A DNA stretch of 64,000 nucleotides. It comes from Malus domestica. Lineage: Eukaryota; Streptophyta; Magnoliopsida; Rosales; Rosaceae. Below the pieces are notes generated by a model. That model did not search any database, was not told where the DNA came from, and saw nothing but the letters and a program-made list of their open reading frames with translations. The position numbers and the translations under genes are program-made. Positions 31,477 to 40,933 of this stretch are shown piece after piece. The stretch covers positions 37,583,501 to 37,647,500 of the forward strand of contig NC_091670.1 in NCBI RefSeq assembly GCF_042453785.1, read 5' to 3'. Position 1 is the stretch's first letter. The number at the start of each line of letters is the position of its first letter.

Positions 31477-34004
31477 TTCAGCCCGTTTGGTTTATGGGAT
31501 TGGGGGATGTGGTGGTTTTATCTGGGGTGGGGAAAGAAGAGGTTTCTTAGGAGGCAAGTACGCTAGAATGTAGGGAGATTGAGGGGATTTTGGCGGCGGG
31601 TTAAGGGTGTTTTGGGAATTTTGTGGGGACCAAACCGCTCCGCGTTTAGATGGAGTCAATGGGTTGTATGGGCGCCTCTAGAAGAAAATTATACAATCAG
31701 ACCTATCCCAGGAATCATCTTCCTTCGTTCCACTCCATCGAATTATATATAGACTCATATCATAAGCTGTTTCTTGGTGTCTTATTCCCCTTTCTTTAAT
31801 AAAATTGTAAAAATATGAAAAATACTAACAAAAATAAACGATACCTTCTATTTCTCGGATTTGTTAGCTAAAAACAACTTAGATGACACGAATACACCGT
31901 TACATAACATCATACCGACGAAATGAAGACATATAAACATAAACTTATGCATGTATTTATTTCATTGACACACAAGGTCATCATAGTAGTATCGTACATA
32001 TGTCATATAAGTCTTTCTCCCTTTCTAAAAATTGCTAGAGCATCACAATTTTTTCTCGCATTACTATTTTGATGATTTCGTGAATGAAGAAAAAGAAACA
32101 AACGATAGATAAGTAAGGACCGTGTTAACAGAGATGAAACAAACATGATTGGGGACGGAAAATTTGAGTGCATAAATAAAAATTGGCAAATTCTGGATTT
32201 AGTAAAGTGTCTAAAAAAGGTGTGATCTACTTTTTGCATCCAAGTTTGAATTTTCCTTTAAATAATTTAGGTAAATTTATATCATTTGTCAAAAGAGAAA
32301 ATGCAATTGAAGAATAATTTCTGTCAATTCATTTAATTCAAAATTTTTGATGGCGATATTTTATGGGAAAGGAAGAGAAAAGCAGATAGAATGTTGTACG
32401 TACACAGTTGACAATTACATGCATGCAACTCCATTCTGTTCGTTCTAAAGTAATTGGGAAACGAATTACTTGGACGACACATGCATGTGGTAGCTATCTA
32501 TAGTTCATATCATTCTCTTGGGATCTCACCGAAAGTGAAAAAGCAAGGGAACTTCACAACCATGGTACCTCAAATTCCTTTCTAGGTTTTTTTTGGCGTG
32601 TGATCTGATTCTTATTTCGCTTTAATTTTTTTTAAACCTAATCGATAGCATGATTCCATTGATTTCTCATAAAACAAATCCATTGATTCTTATTTCGCTT
32701 TATTCTTTAATTAAACTAAACACAAAGATATCTTTCAGACAAATTAAAATACTTAAATTCGAGATTTGTTGTAAATTAATTCAATAGTTAGCCAGTCGTA
32801 AATTAATTCAATAGTTAGCCAGTCGAGGAGATCAGCAACACAGTGACTAGCAAGCGGTAATTAGTTTATATATTATTTAGATGCTCTAATTTAAACAAAT
32901 GAACAATTTGGTCCAAAGTACGTATAAAAGTGTAGGTCATGCATGCGTACACCTGTATACGAGTTGCTCGCTCTGTTTTGCCGACAGTTTCAACAACAAA
33001 AGAAGTTCAAGCATGCGCACGCCTGCAATTCATTTTATATTTTTGAATTATTCGTTCTGGTTTCCACAATATAGGTAGCTCCACATATACATTTCATTTG
33101 CCTTTGCCGGCTTTGGTTTTGGTCTTCCTGCAGTGCCTAAGACACCAAATCATCATCCATGCCATGTGTTTTTCTACATTAAGTTATTAATTAAGAGTTT
33201 ATTGAATTTGATCATTTTCATTTACACTTCATTCTGTATACTTGCTTTTCAAGGCACAAAAGCTACTAGCTATCTTTTTGTTGTTCAATATATGTTTTTC
33301 CACCATTTTATAGATGATTTATATATAATGTTGTTCTATATACATTAAGTCTTTTGTTTCTTGATATTCTAACTACGCGGATCTATAGATAGAAAGATTG
33401 ACACTTGAATGCAAATTGATGAATACTTATATCGTTGTATCATAAAAAAAATTCTAAAAAAAAGAAAGTGATTTGTCAATCAGTATTATAATCTAATAAT
33501 ATTCTTCTCACTTGTAACTGAGACATCGTTTAAAGTTTGAATTTTGTAAATGACATGTTTGATATTAATTTATTCTCACACCTCTTATTTTAAATATATC
33601 GTAATATCAAAAAGTAAAATAAAAGTAATTCTAATGGTGATATTTGGGCGCATATATGGTTAATTTAAAATTTAGAAGATGTTAGAAAATTTTGACTTCA
33701 ACCATGCTCCTTGTAATGCTTCTAAACTAGAGATCACGATTGAAGTACAATTTTATAAGGAGCATCTTAATTAACTGTTTCTATACAGTGATATTGGGCG
33801 AGGGTTTTTGAGCTAAGACACAATTATTTGGATAAAGCACAATTTGATATTGAGGAAGTAAATGAAATGAACACACCCACAACTTTAAGGAAGTAAATGA
33901 AATGAATAAATGTCTTAATTTGGATGCGATGGGTTAACTGACAAGTAAGAGCATGTCGATTTAGTGGTGAGGTTAGGGATTATGGGAGGTATGTCTCCCA
34001 AGAC
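31474..34004. other. AT-rich intergenic DNA with repeat fragments
   Basis: No gene seen. A TATA-like 'tatatatag' at 31743-31751 could serve the small minus-strand gene. A 27-bp unit (gtaaattaattcaatagtta...) is tandemly doubled at about 32770-32825. 33484-33600 resembles the start of a tRNA-derived SINE family (tctaataatattcttctcac). Confidence 0.5.
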
Positions 34005-34900
34005 TAGGGATGGACAAATACCCATTGGTTATGGGTAACCGCGGTTACCCTTCCATTTAAATTAAACGGTTACGGTTATGGGTAACCGTTTAGATAAATA
34101 AACGGTTATGGGTATAACCGTTTACTCGCGAAATTTAAATGGGCGGTTATGGGTATTAACCTCGGTTATAAACGGGTAACCGTTTACCCATTTATTTTAT
34201 ATATATAAAACTAACACAAACCATGTTCTCGATCCAATAATACTTAGCACCCAATAAATTAGCAAGGAATTCATCGGTCATTCTCTTAATAACACAACTA
34301 CAGGAATGATGATTCTCATCATCATGTAATTCGTCAAATTAATTTAAATTCCTTACGGGTAACCGTGAAATTGACAGAAATGCTTTGACAGAAATGTCTT
34401 CTAAACAATTTTTGTAACCCAATAATACTTAGCAAATATGATATTTACCTTCATTGGTAACAGTTAAAAATATCGTCCGTAAACTATTGTTTCAATTATT
34501 GGAATGATATAAGGACTTAAAAAATTAAAATACAGAAATGTATGATGAATGTACTTATAACGGTGTTTAATTGTCAAAAAAAAAAATTATGACAATTTTT
34601 TTTTAATTTTCAAGTTGTTAAAAAACATGTAGACGAGTGAAAAGGGTGAAAAGGGGGTAATGGTAAAAAAAAATAAAATAAACGGGTTAAAAAGGGTAAA
34701 TGGGTAAACGGGTATTAAACGGTTACGGTTAAATGGATATGCGATTATGGGTATGGTTAACCATTTATAAACGATTATGGGTATGGGTATAACCGTTTAG
34801 GCAATTACCCAACGAGTAAACGGTTATGCGGATATGAGCATATACGGTTATGGGTAAATAACCGCGGTTACCCGCCCACCATAACCGTTGCCCATCCCTA
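34005..34900. mobile_element. Non-autonomous hAT-type element, 896 bp, 8-bp target duplication
   Basis: The terminal inverted repeats are 'tagggatggacaaatac' on the left and 'cggttgcccatcccta' on the right (inverse tagggatgggcaaccg). Both ends are flanked by the identical octamer cccaagac (33997-34004 and 34901-34908), diagnostic of the hAT superfamily. The subterminal zones are packed with inverted and direct copies of 'ggttatgggtaaccg' and 'aacgggtaaccgtttaccc'; such motifs are commonly transposase-binding sites. No ORF inside, so it would depend on a transposase elsewhere. Confidence 0.93.
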
Positions 34901-35195
34901 CCCAAGACTCATTTTCTGAGAAAAAATGACGCTATTAATCATACCACCATTTCCATATTTTTGTTGTTATTTTAATGATGAGGGGGAAGAGGATAAAGAA
35001 TCGATCAAGTATGAATTTTGTAGAAATGAAGAAATTTGGGGTGTGGAAACAAAAGGATTAATTGGGTATTGAGAGCGAAAAGAAGGTGGGAGGCTTTGGA
35101 TTGTTTTAGAAACACAAAATTTCACGTATATTACACCCGCACATATGAATTGGCATTTGTGTTTTCACAAAGTTTGGTTTATAGGGTGTTTCAAT

Positions 35196-35273
35196 TTAGA
35201 TATCTTAATGTGAGGTTTAGCCTACTTCTCACCTTTTTAGTGTAGATACTAACGTTTGTTAAAAAAAAAAAAA
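35196..35273. repeat. SINE 3' end fragment with poly-A
   Basis: 'aatgtgaggtttagcctact', then 'cctttttagtgtagatac' and a 13-base A run. It matches the 3' part of the tRNA-derived SINE family whose 5' part is seen at 36251. Confidence 0.5.
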
Positions 35274-35542
35274 TTAGGTATCTTAATTGAGGCATGTTAG
35301 GCAACAAACTAATAGTAAAAAGTTATAATAATTTTTTTGCAACGATTATATGTGGAAGACCTAAAAAACAAATGGTTCAGATAATTAAAATACATTACGA
35401 AATGGAGCATACAAAAGTATCTCTCTTCTTTTGGATGGATTACAAGGATATTAAGAATTTGTATTATATATGTTCGAATGTATTACTAAAAGAGCTTATT
35501 TGAAGAATCCATCGATTGAATAGCTCTCTCTATATAAAAAGA

Positions 35543-35710
35543 TTAATGCTAAGGAGACTAACTATTTAGATTAAATTTTGTAAATCATATGATTTAGTTT
35601 GTTGATTATTAGATTATTACTTAAGTGTTGATTAATGTGCTTATTTTTTATTAGTGACACATCACATGATAAGCAAATTTGGTTTAAAAAGTTAGTCTAC
35701 GTAGTATTAT
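35543..35710. repeat. MITE, GTAATGCTAGG family
   Basis: The ends pair imperfectly: 'ttaatgctaaggagactaac' and 'gttagtctacgtagtattat'. The inside reads 'gtaaatcatatgatttag...attattacttaagtgttgattaatgtgc'. Related segments are at 35966-36118, 37727-37850, 40982-41095 and the nested element at 49859-50236. Confidence 0.7.
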
Positions 35711-35713
35711 TCT

Positions 35714-35953
35714 ATGGACTCGTTTGGATGTGCTTTTAAAATAACCGAAAACGCTTTTAGAAAAAAATATTTTTGGATTCCAAAAGCATTTTAAGTGTTT
35801 TATACAAGAAGTACCAGTTATGTGCTTCTTTCAAGAAACACTTTAAGTGATTTTCCATGATTTATTAACATTTTTACTAAAGATTGTTTCCAAAAAATAT
35901 TTTCATCAAAATTGCTTTCAATCATTTTAAAAGTATATCAAAACGAGCTCTAT
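35714..35953. repeat. MITE, CTCGTTTGGATGTGC family
   Basis: Left end 'ggactcgtttggatgtgctt', right end 'agtatatcaaaacgagctc' (imperfect inverse). The inside holds the paired 'ccaaaagcattttaagtg' and 'gaaacactttaagtgattt'. A second copy is the inner element of the nest at 49891-50122. It abuts the previous MITE. Confidence 0.75.
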
Positions 35954-35965
35954 ATAAATATAGGA

Positions 35966-36118
35966 AAATGTCAGGGAGACAATTTTTTAGAACATATTTT
36001 GTAAATCAAATGATGTAGCAGTTGATGGTTGAATTTCATTTGTAATGATCTAAGGAATGAATTCAACTATCAACCGCCACATCATTATCTATAAATATGG
36101 TCTCTCTAATATCATCCA
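35966..36118. repeat. MITE, GTAATGCTAGG family, diverged
   Basis: Left 'aatgtcagggagacaatttt', right 'atggtctctctaatatcat', inside 'ttgtaaatcaaatgatgtag' and 'caactatcaaccgccacatc' as inverted inner arms. No coding content. Confidence 0.6.
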
Positions 36119-36250
36119 TAAATGTATATGTCCAAAAATCCATTACTAAAAGAGCATTTAACGCCATCAATCACCGATAAGTGTAAAATTACGTACAACG
36201 GGGCTTATGAGCCTTATAATAGAATTCATTTACAAGACATGAGCCACTTA

Positions 36251-36390
36251 ATACTATGATCTAGTGATATTCATCTTCACTTGTAAGTGAGAGGTTTTAG
36301 GTTCGATTATCGCCAAAAACGAATTTGAACCACATTATTGTTAGCCTATTGTGATACTAAATTGACATCCTCAATTATTCACGCACATGA
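36251..36390 (+). repeat. tRNA-derived SINE copy
   Basis: A box A-like word (tgatctagtgat, 36257-36268) and a box B-like word (ggttcgattat, 36300-36310) at tRNA-like spacing are followed by 'gaatttgaaccacattattg' and 'ttagcctattgtgatac'. Weaker copies lie at 33484, 42125 and 42708. I recall this as a common Rosaceae SINE type. Confidence 0.6.
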
Positions 36391-36538
36391 GCGCAATTGA
36401 TCATGGCACAACTCTACAATAAAAGCACACAAAACATTTCTACCAACAAAAATTAAAAATAAAAACGAAGCAACCACATATTTTTATCCTTTAACACATT
36501 TCACAAATTAGGAAATTTCATCTCAGGTACAAGCAAAA

Positions 36539-36750
36539 GAATGAGGATCCTCTCCGGGACCTCTTTGTGAGGATCCCGAGATACTTAAATCGTGTATGTT
36601 CATCATACATCATGAAGCTAATTTTCGTTTTGTATTGTTCATGTATAATTTTAAATAAAAATATTTAAAATAAGTTATGACCGCTTGATATACGATGAAC
36701 GAATATGATTTAAGGATCCAAGGGATCCTCGATCCGGAAAGATCCTCATG
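36539..36750. repeat. MULE-type MITE, copy 2
   Basis: Ends 'tgaggatcctctccggg' and 'gatccggaaagatcctcatg' are imperfect inverse repeats. The inside matches copy 1 (gtgaggatcccgag, tcatcatac, gatgaacgaatat). The flanks acaagcaaaa (36529-36538) and acaaggaaaa (36751-36760) form a 10-bp target duplication with one mismatch. It lies about 100 bp from the stop of the first MADS gene. Confidence 0.8.
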
Positions 36751-36851
36751 ACAAGGAAAATTACCTAACACCAACATCACAAGCGCAGAAAGACATTCAT
36801 TCCCTATAAATTACCTAATTAAGGTCTCAGTCACTTTTAGCAACAGTCATA

Positions 36852-37379
36852 TCAGTCTCTCCTGCCATTTGCCAGGAGGAGCAGCGAAGACGATGCCTCC
36901 ATCTCACTGGCTTTTTCTTTCACGTTCTCGCGCAGCGCCTCCAGCGACGCCTTCATTTTTCGAAGATCTGCCCGGCTGAGCTCACGAAAGCTCGGCGGTT
37001 TGCCTTTGAGAGGCAAACCCTTTGCTTTCAGTACAGCCTTGTCAAGCACAAGTCCCCTTTTCTTCTCAGCCTCCAACTGGCTTTCCATGTCCTCCAGTTG
37101 CTGGTTAAGCCTCCCCGCTTTTTCATCATTCTTTGAAACCCTAAATTTTGATTTAGGGCACTCCTGATTTAGAAACCTATCTGCGATAGACTCCATATTC
37201 GGATGCCCGAACGAGAAGGGCTTCCCTCCCGGAGAGAAAACAAGGACGGCAATCTCAGCGCCGCACAGGGTGGCAAGCTCGTTTGCTTTCTTGAACAGGC
37301 CAGTCCTGCGCTTGGAGAAAGTCACCTGCCTAGAGCTGCTATCCTCCACCACTTTCATCTCAATTTTTCTCCTCCCCAT
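36852..37379 (-). CDS. Type I (M-alpha) MADS-box protein, 175 aa
   Basis: A single-exon transcription factor with MADS domain at residues 1-60: [60 protein letters not shown]. The remainder is a coiled region ([20 protein letters not shown]) without a K-box, as in AGL29/AGL62-like type I proteins. These act mainly in female gametophyte and endosperm, which is family knowledge. No intron, typical for the class. A TATA box (tatataaa on the minus strand, 37439-37446) lies about 60 bp upstream of the ATG. It may correspond to AGL29, which neighbours the HMG gene in Arabidopsis. Confidence 0.92.
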   Translation of the reverse strand: MGRRKIEMKVVEDSSSRQVTFSKRRTGLFKKANELATLCGAEIAVLVFSPGGKPFSFGHPNMESIADRFLNQECPKSKFRVSKNDEKAGRLNQQLEDMESQLEAEKKRGLVLDKAVLKAKGLPLKGKPPSFRELSRADLRKMKASLEALRENVKEKASEMEASSSLLLLANGRRD

Positions 37380-37726
37380 GGCTAAATGGGGGAGTTCTGA
37401 TTGGAAAATGTATGGGGAAGTTGGTGGAAGTGAAGGAGTTTATATAGGGCTAGAGATATAAGGACCCCAAGTAAAGGTTCAATGTTTCTAATATTGGTTT
37501 TTAGCCCTTAATTCTATGAGAAAATTGCTGATATACACAGCTTTTAATTATCTTTCCTTTTTGTTATTGAAAATTTCCAAATTGCATTAAAGTTGGCCAC
37601 TTTCGGATTGCCATCATTGAATTCAAATTTTGCACCCCAGATTTTAAAATTGAATGAGCAAAAGAAAATTTGGATTACAAATTGGGTAACGCTTGGGAAG
37701 CTAAATTTTTTATAAAAAAAATTGTA

Positions 37727-37850
37727 AACTAAATAATGTGTTACCAATAGAAATAAGCACGTTTATCAACGCTTAAGTAATAATTCAATCATCAACTTTC
37801 ATGTCATTTAATTTACAAAAATTTGTCTACAAATTTAATCTCTCTTTTTG
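37727..37850. repeat. MITE fragment, GTAATGCTAGG family
   Basis: Contains 'ccaatagaaataagcacg', 'aagtaataattcaatcatca' and 'aatttacaaaaatttgtc', the reverse-oriented inside of the family, with worn ends. Upstream flank of the first MADS gene. Confidence 0.5.
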
Positions 37851-38098
37851 TAGTTATCTAATTGTTTGAGTTTTCCTATAAAAAAAGGCAGTATGTTATA
37901 ACTTAAAAAGAAAATAGCATTTTTCTCAATCCTCTAAAGTGAGGGTCATGCTCACCCTATTTGATTGTCGTTAGATTAATTTAAATGTTGATATTCTTGT
38001 CTCAACTAAAACAAACTAATCTAATCACGATCAATATGAGGTGTTGAGCATCACCCCTTCTTTGGCTGGTGGGGGTTGATCAAAGTTTCACTCGAAAC

Positions 38099-38392
38099 AA
38101 AATGAGAGGTGAATTCTTTCAATTAGGGAAACGATAAACGTATACTTTTTTTACTTCTCACACCTTTTTGTTAAGTCGTGTTTGTTGTTTATGTTTTATT
38201 TATCTAACCCAAGAGTCAAAAATTAAAAAAAAAATGTAAGAAGTTAAAATGAGATGTGAATTCTTTCAATTAGGGAAACGATAAACATATACTTTTTTTT
38301 TACTTCTCACACATTTTTGTTAAGTCATGTTTGTTGTTTCCGTTTTATTTATCTAATTCAAAAGCCATAAATAAATAAAATACAAAAAGTTT
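38099..38392. repeat. Tandem duplication of a 148-bp unit
   Basis: Unit 1 (38099-38246) and unit 2 (38247-38392) both run 'aaaatgaga.gtgaattctt', 'ttagggaaacgataaac', 'tacttctcacac', 'gttaagtc.tgtttgttg' and end 'aagtt'. They are roughly 88-90% identical by eye. No coding content. Confidence 0.85.
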
Positions 38393-38682
38393 TTTTTTTT
38401 TAAAAGTGTGAAAATCATCAAAAAGGTAATAAATTTGTTAGGTCCAAGGAAAATGTGATAATGCATGGCCCTCTAAACTGGCAAGTGGAAAATCCAATGA
38501 ATATGGTTGCCAGTTGCATATTAACTTACCATTCTTTAATTGCCAACGAAGTTTTTTCCTTAAATGATATTTCCTTGAATGTACTATAGTTTCTGGCAGG
38601 AGTTTTATTTTATTTTTTAAAATGAACATCTCATGTTTAATCTTTTAATGTTATTTTTATACAATGATATAACAAGGTTCTA

Positions 38683-39085
38683 AAAGGCACTAGGTGTTAG
38701 TTGGGTGGGTTGGGGCCTAGTGCCTAGGAGGGGCCTAAACGGGGGCCTACGTGGATTTAAGTAAATTTAATATATATCGTAATAAATAAGTGTTTGCTTA
38801 TACTTAAAAAAATACATAATTATTTTTGGATACATAAACTGTAAAATATAATGACATATAGATTATAAAGTATTTAGACATAATGAAAATATGGGAACAA
38901 GCATATAATGTAACTTCATCTAAATATTTAACGAGTCTCATACAATTTAATAAAAAAATAAAATGAAAAAATGAAAAATATATATTTCTTATCTAAGTGA
39001 GAGTCGTGACCTAAATGTGAGTTTGGACGGACTAGGTGGGCGCCTAAGCAAGTCCATGTGCCCCTTCTTAATTTTTAAACATCTA
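38683..39085. repeat. Dispersed repeat with 'ggcctag' ends
   Basis: The left end 'ggttctaaaaggcactagg' with several 'gcctagtgcctagg' words and the right end 'ggtgggcgcctaagcaag' to 'ttaatttttaaac' recall a common plant non-autonomous element beginning ggttctaaaaggcgctagg. The right terminus is decayed and no target duplication was found. Confidence 0.4.
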
Positions 39086-39514
39086 GAGATTAATCGGGCG
39101 GTGAAATAGACCCTGAAGTTGACTCACAAGTCGATTTTCAATTTCAATGACCATCTTGATTGTATAGGTCAATTTTAGAAACCATTTGTGATAAAAATCC
39201 TTAAATCTTGTGGGCCGCATTTAATTGCCATGTCAGCACATAACAGAATTTTAACAGAATTATGACGGAAGTACCATATAGATTTGTGACACCTATTTTC
39301 AGGGACTACATTGATCGATTTTCAATTTTAAGGACCATCTTAATGATGTTTTAAGGACCATTTGTGATAAAAACCTAGTTATAATTAAACAAAATGTAAA
39401 TCTACATAAGTTCATGTGGGCGCAACAATTGAAATTACTAATTAATAAAATAACTCATGGGTCCTACTTAGCTTTAAGGTGGGTTCTTTTTTTTTTTTCT
39501 TTTTTTTCCCAAAA

Positions 39515-40147
39515 TTAATGGCCGTAGCCATAAGGAAAAGCATAAGAACCAGTTCCACTTTGATCAGCATCAAAGTTGGGATTGGTTTGTTGGACAGATC
39601 CAGAAGAGGAGGCACCAAAAATATTAGAACTACTGCTCCTCTCCTTAAGATGGTTGGAGATAGTCATGTGCAGCTCCGCCATGGATACATGGATTTGTTT
39701 GAGCTCATCCACCCTAAGCTCTTCAATAGGTACACTCCACCACAGGTGCTCTTGAGTTGTCCTTGTCCTGGCTTTCCTTAGGAGCGACAGAAGTCGCTCC
39801 TTCACAGCTTCTAATGGGTCAAGAAGCTCGTTGTATTGTTCCATGGCCTCGGAAATTTTCATCTGTTGATGAGTCTTCATGAATTGATGAGTGTAGTCGT
39901 TGTTTTCGGGTGAATTTTGGTTCATAAACCGATTGATGACATAGTCGACAGATGGATGGCCATATGAGAAAGGCTTACCAGAAGGTGAGAAGATCACAAT
40001 ACCCACCTCACCGCCAGATAGTGCTATCATATCGGTAGCTTTCTTGTAAACGCCGGACCTTCGTTTCGAGAAAGAAACGAGAAGATCCTCTTCATTTTCG
40101 ATCTTCTTCATCTCAATCTTTTGTAAGAATTCATGTGATTTCATCAT
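39515..40147 (-). CDS. Type I (M-alpha) MADS-box protein, 210 aa
   Basis: Single exon. The MADS domain has a short N-terminal extension (MMKSHEFLQKIEMKKIENEE), then FSKRRSGVYKKATDMIALSG, GEVGIVIFSPSGKPFSYGHP and SVDYVINRFMNQ. A Glu/Leu-rich middle part (EQYNELLDPLEAVKERLLSL) follows, and a Ser/Gly/Asn-rich C-terminus ends FPYGYGH. No K-box, so type I, probably AGL62-like. The usual start GRxKIxxKKI is replaced by an unusual leader, so the DNA-contacting N-arm differs. A TATA box (tatatatac on minus, about 40211-40219) lies 65 bp upstream. It is about 2.1 kb from the other MADS gene, same orientation. Confidence 0.9.
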   Translation of the reverse strand: MMKSHEFLQKIEMKKIENEEDLLVSFSKRRSGVYKKATDMIALSGGEVGIVIFSPSGKPFSYGHPSVDYVINRFMNQNSPENNDYTHQFMKTHQQMKISEAMEQYNELLDPLEAVKERLLSLLRKARTRTTQEHLWWSVPIEELRVDELKQIHVSMAELHMTISNHLKERSSSSNIFGASSSGSVQQTNPNFDADQSGTGSYAFPYGYGH

Positions 40148-40729
40148 TCATGAATTCATATATGTGAGTTCATCAAACTGCCGATTGCAACTGAACTTGG
40201 TAAATGAGCTGTATATATAGTTAGACTTCTTAAGGTTTTATATTCGAATGAAGTAAAACATACTGGAGGGAAAATGTGATTAAGCCATGTTTGAATTAAT
40301 GAAGAACAGTTGGCTTAATAATAACTGAAGATAACTGCATTATTAATGGGATAAGGCAGTTATCAGAAATAGAATGGGATTGGTCCCTCTTCTCGGTATA
40401 AATATGGATGATTCACAGTTAAGTAAGGTTGCCCCATTTGAAACCTAATACATCCATTGTAGTCGTACAAGAGAAGGGAAGATACATCCTAAAACAGATC
40501 ATGGCTTCAAGTTCAGGTTTGCATGCTTATTCATGTATATCAGTCCATGCATAGATTTGGTATAACTGGGTTCTGCCGCTCAAGCTGTAGTATGACTGAG
40601 TTCTGCCGCTCAAGCGATAGTCTATGCCGCTCAAGCGGTTATCTATTGCAGTAAATCTTAGTGTTTATCAAATATGCCATTTGTGTTGATTTACATGTAG
40701 TTTAGTAACTTGATTGATTGGATCCTAAA

Positions 40730-40786
40730 TTATATTAATTCTAATATCTTTTGCCTTCCTCTTGTTTGCTTGCCCTCCATGGCCAT
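40730..40786 (-). pseudogene. Truncated type I MADS gene start
   Basis: A frame of 18 residues, MAMEGKQTRGRQKILELI, then stop. MEGKQTRGRQKI is the normal beginning of many AGL62-like proteins, but an inserted triplet after KI and an early TAA end it, and no SFSKRR-type sequence follows. A TATA-like 'tatataag' (minus, about 40912) remains upstream. It looks like a third member of this MADS cluster that lost all but its promoter and first codons. Confidence 0.5.
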
Positions 40787-40933
40787 TTGTTTGTTTTGGT
40801 AAAGGACAAGAAGGAAATCTGGAAAATGATGAAATGATTGTATTTCTTGGTTAATAGGCTTGGAAAAAGAAGTCTTGCTTGGTTTGGTTTTCTCCTTACA
40901 TTTCATGTGCTTATATAGGATGAAAAAACGCAT

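Noticed and set aside
34005-34900. Telomere-like repeats, suggested by many 'gggtaa' words
   Set aside because: Words are inverted 'gggtaaccg' motifs, not tandem tttaggg, and lie within an element with hAT ends.
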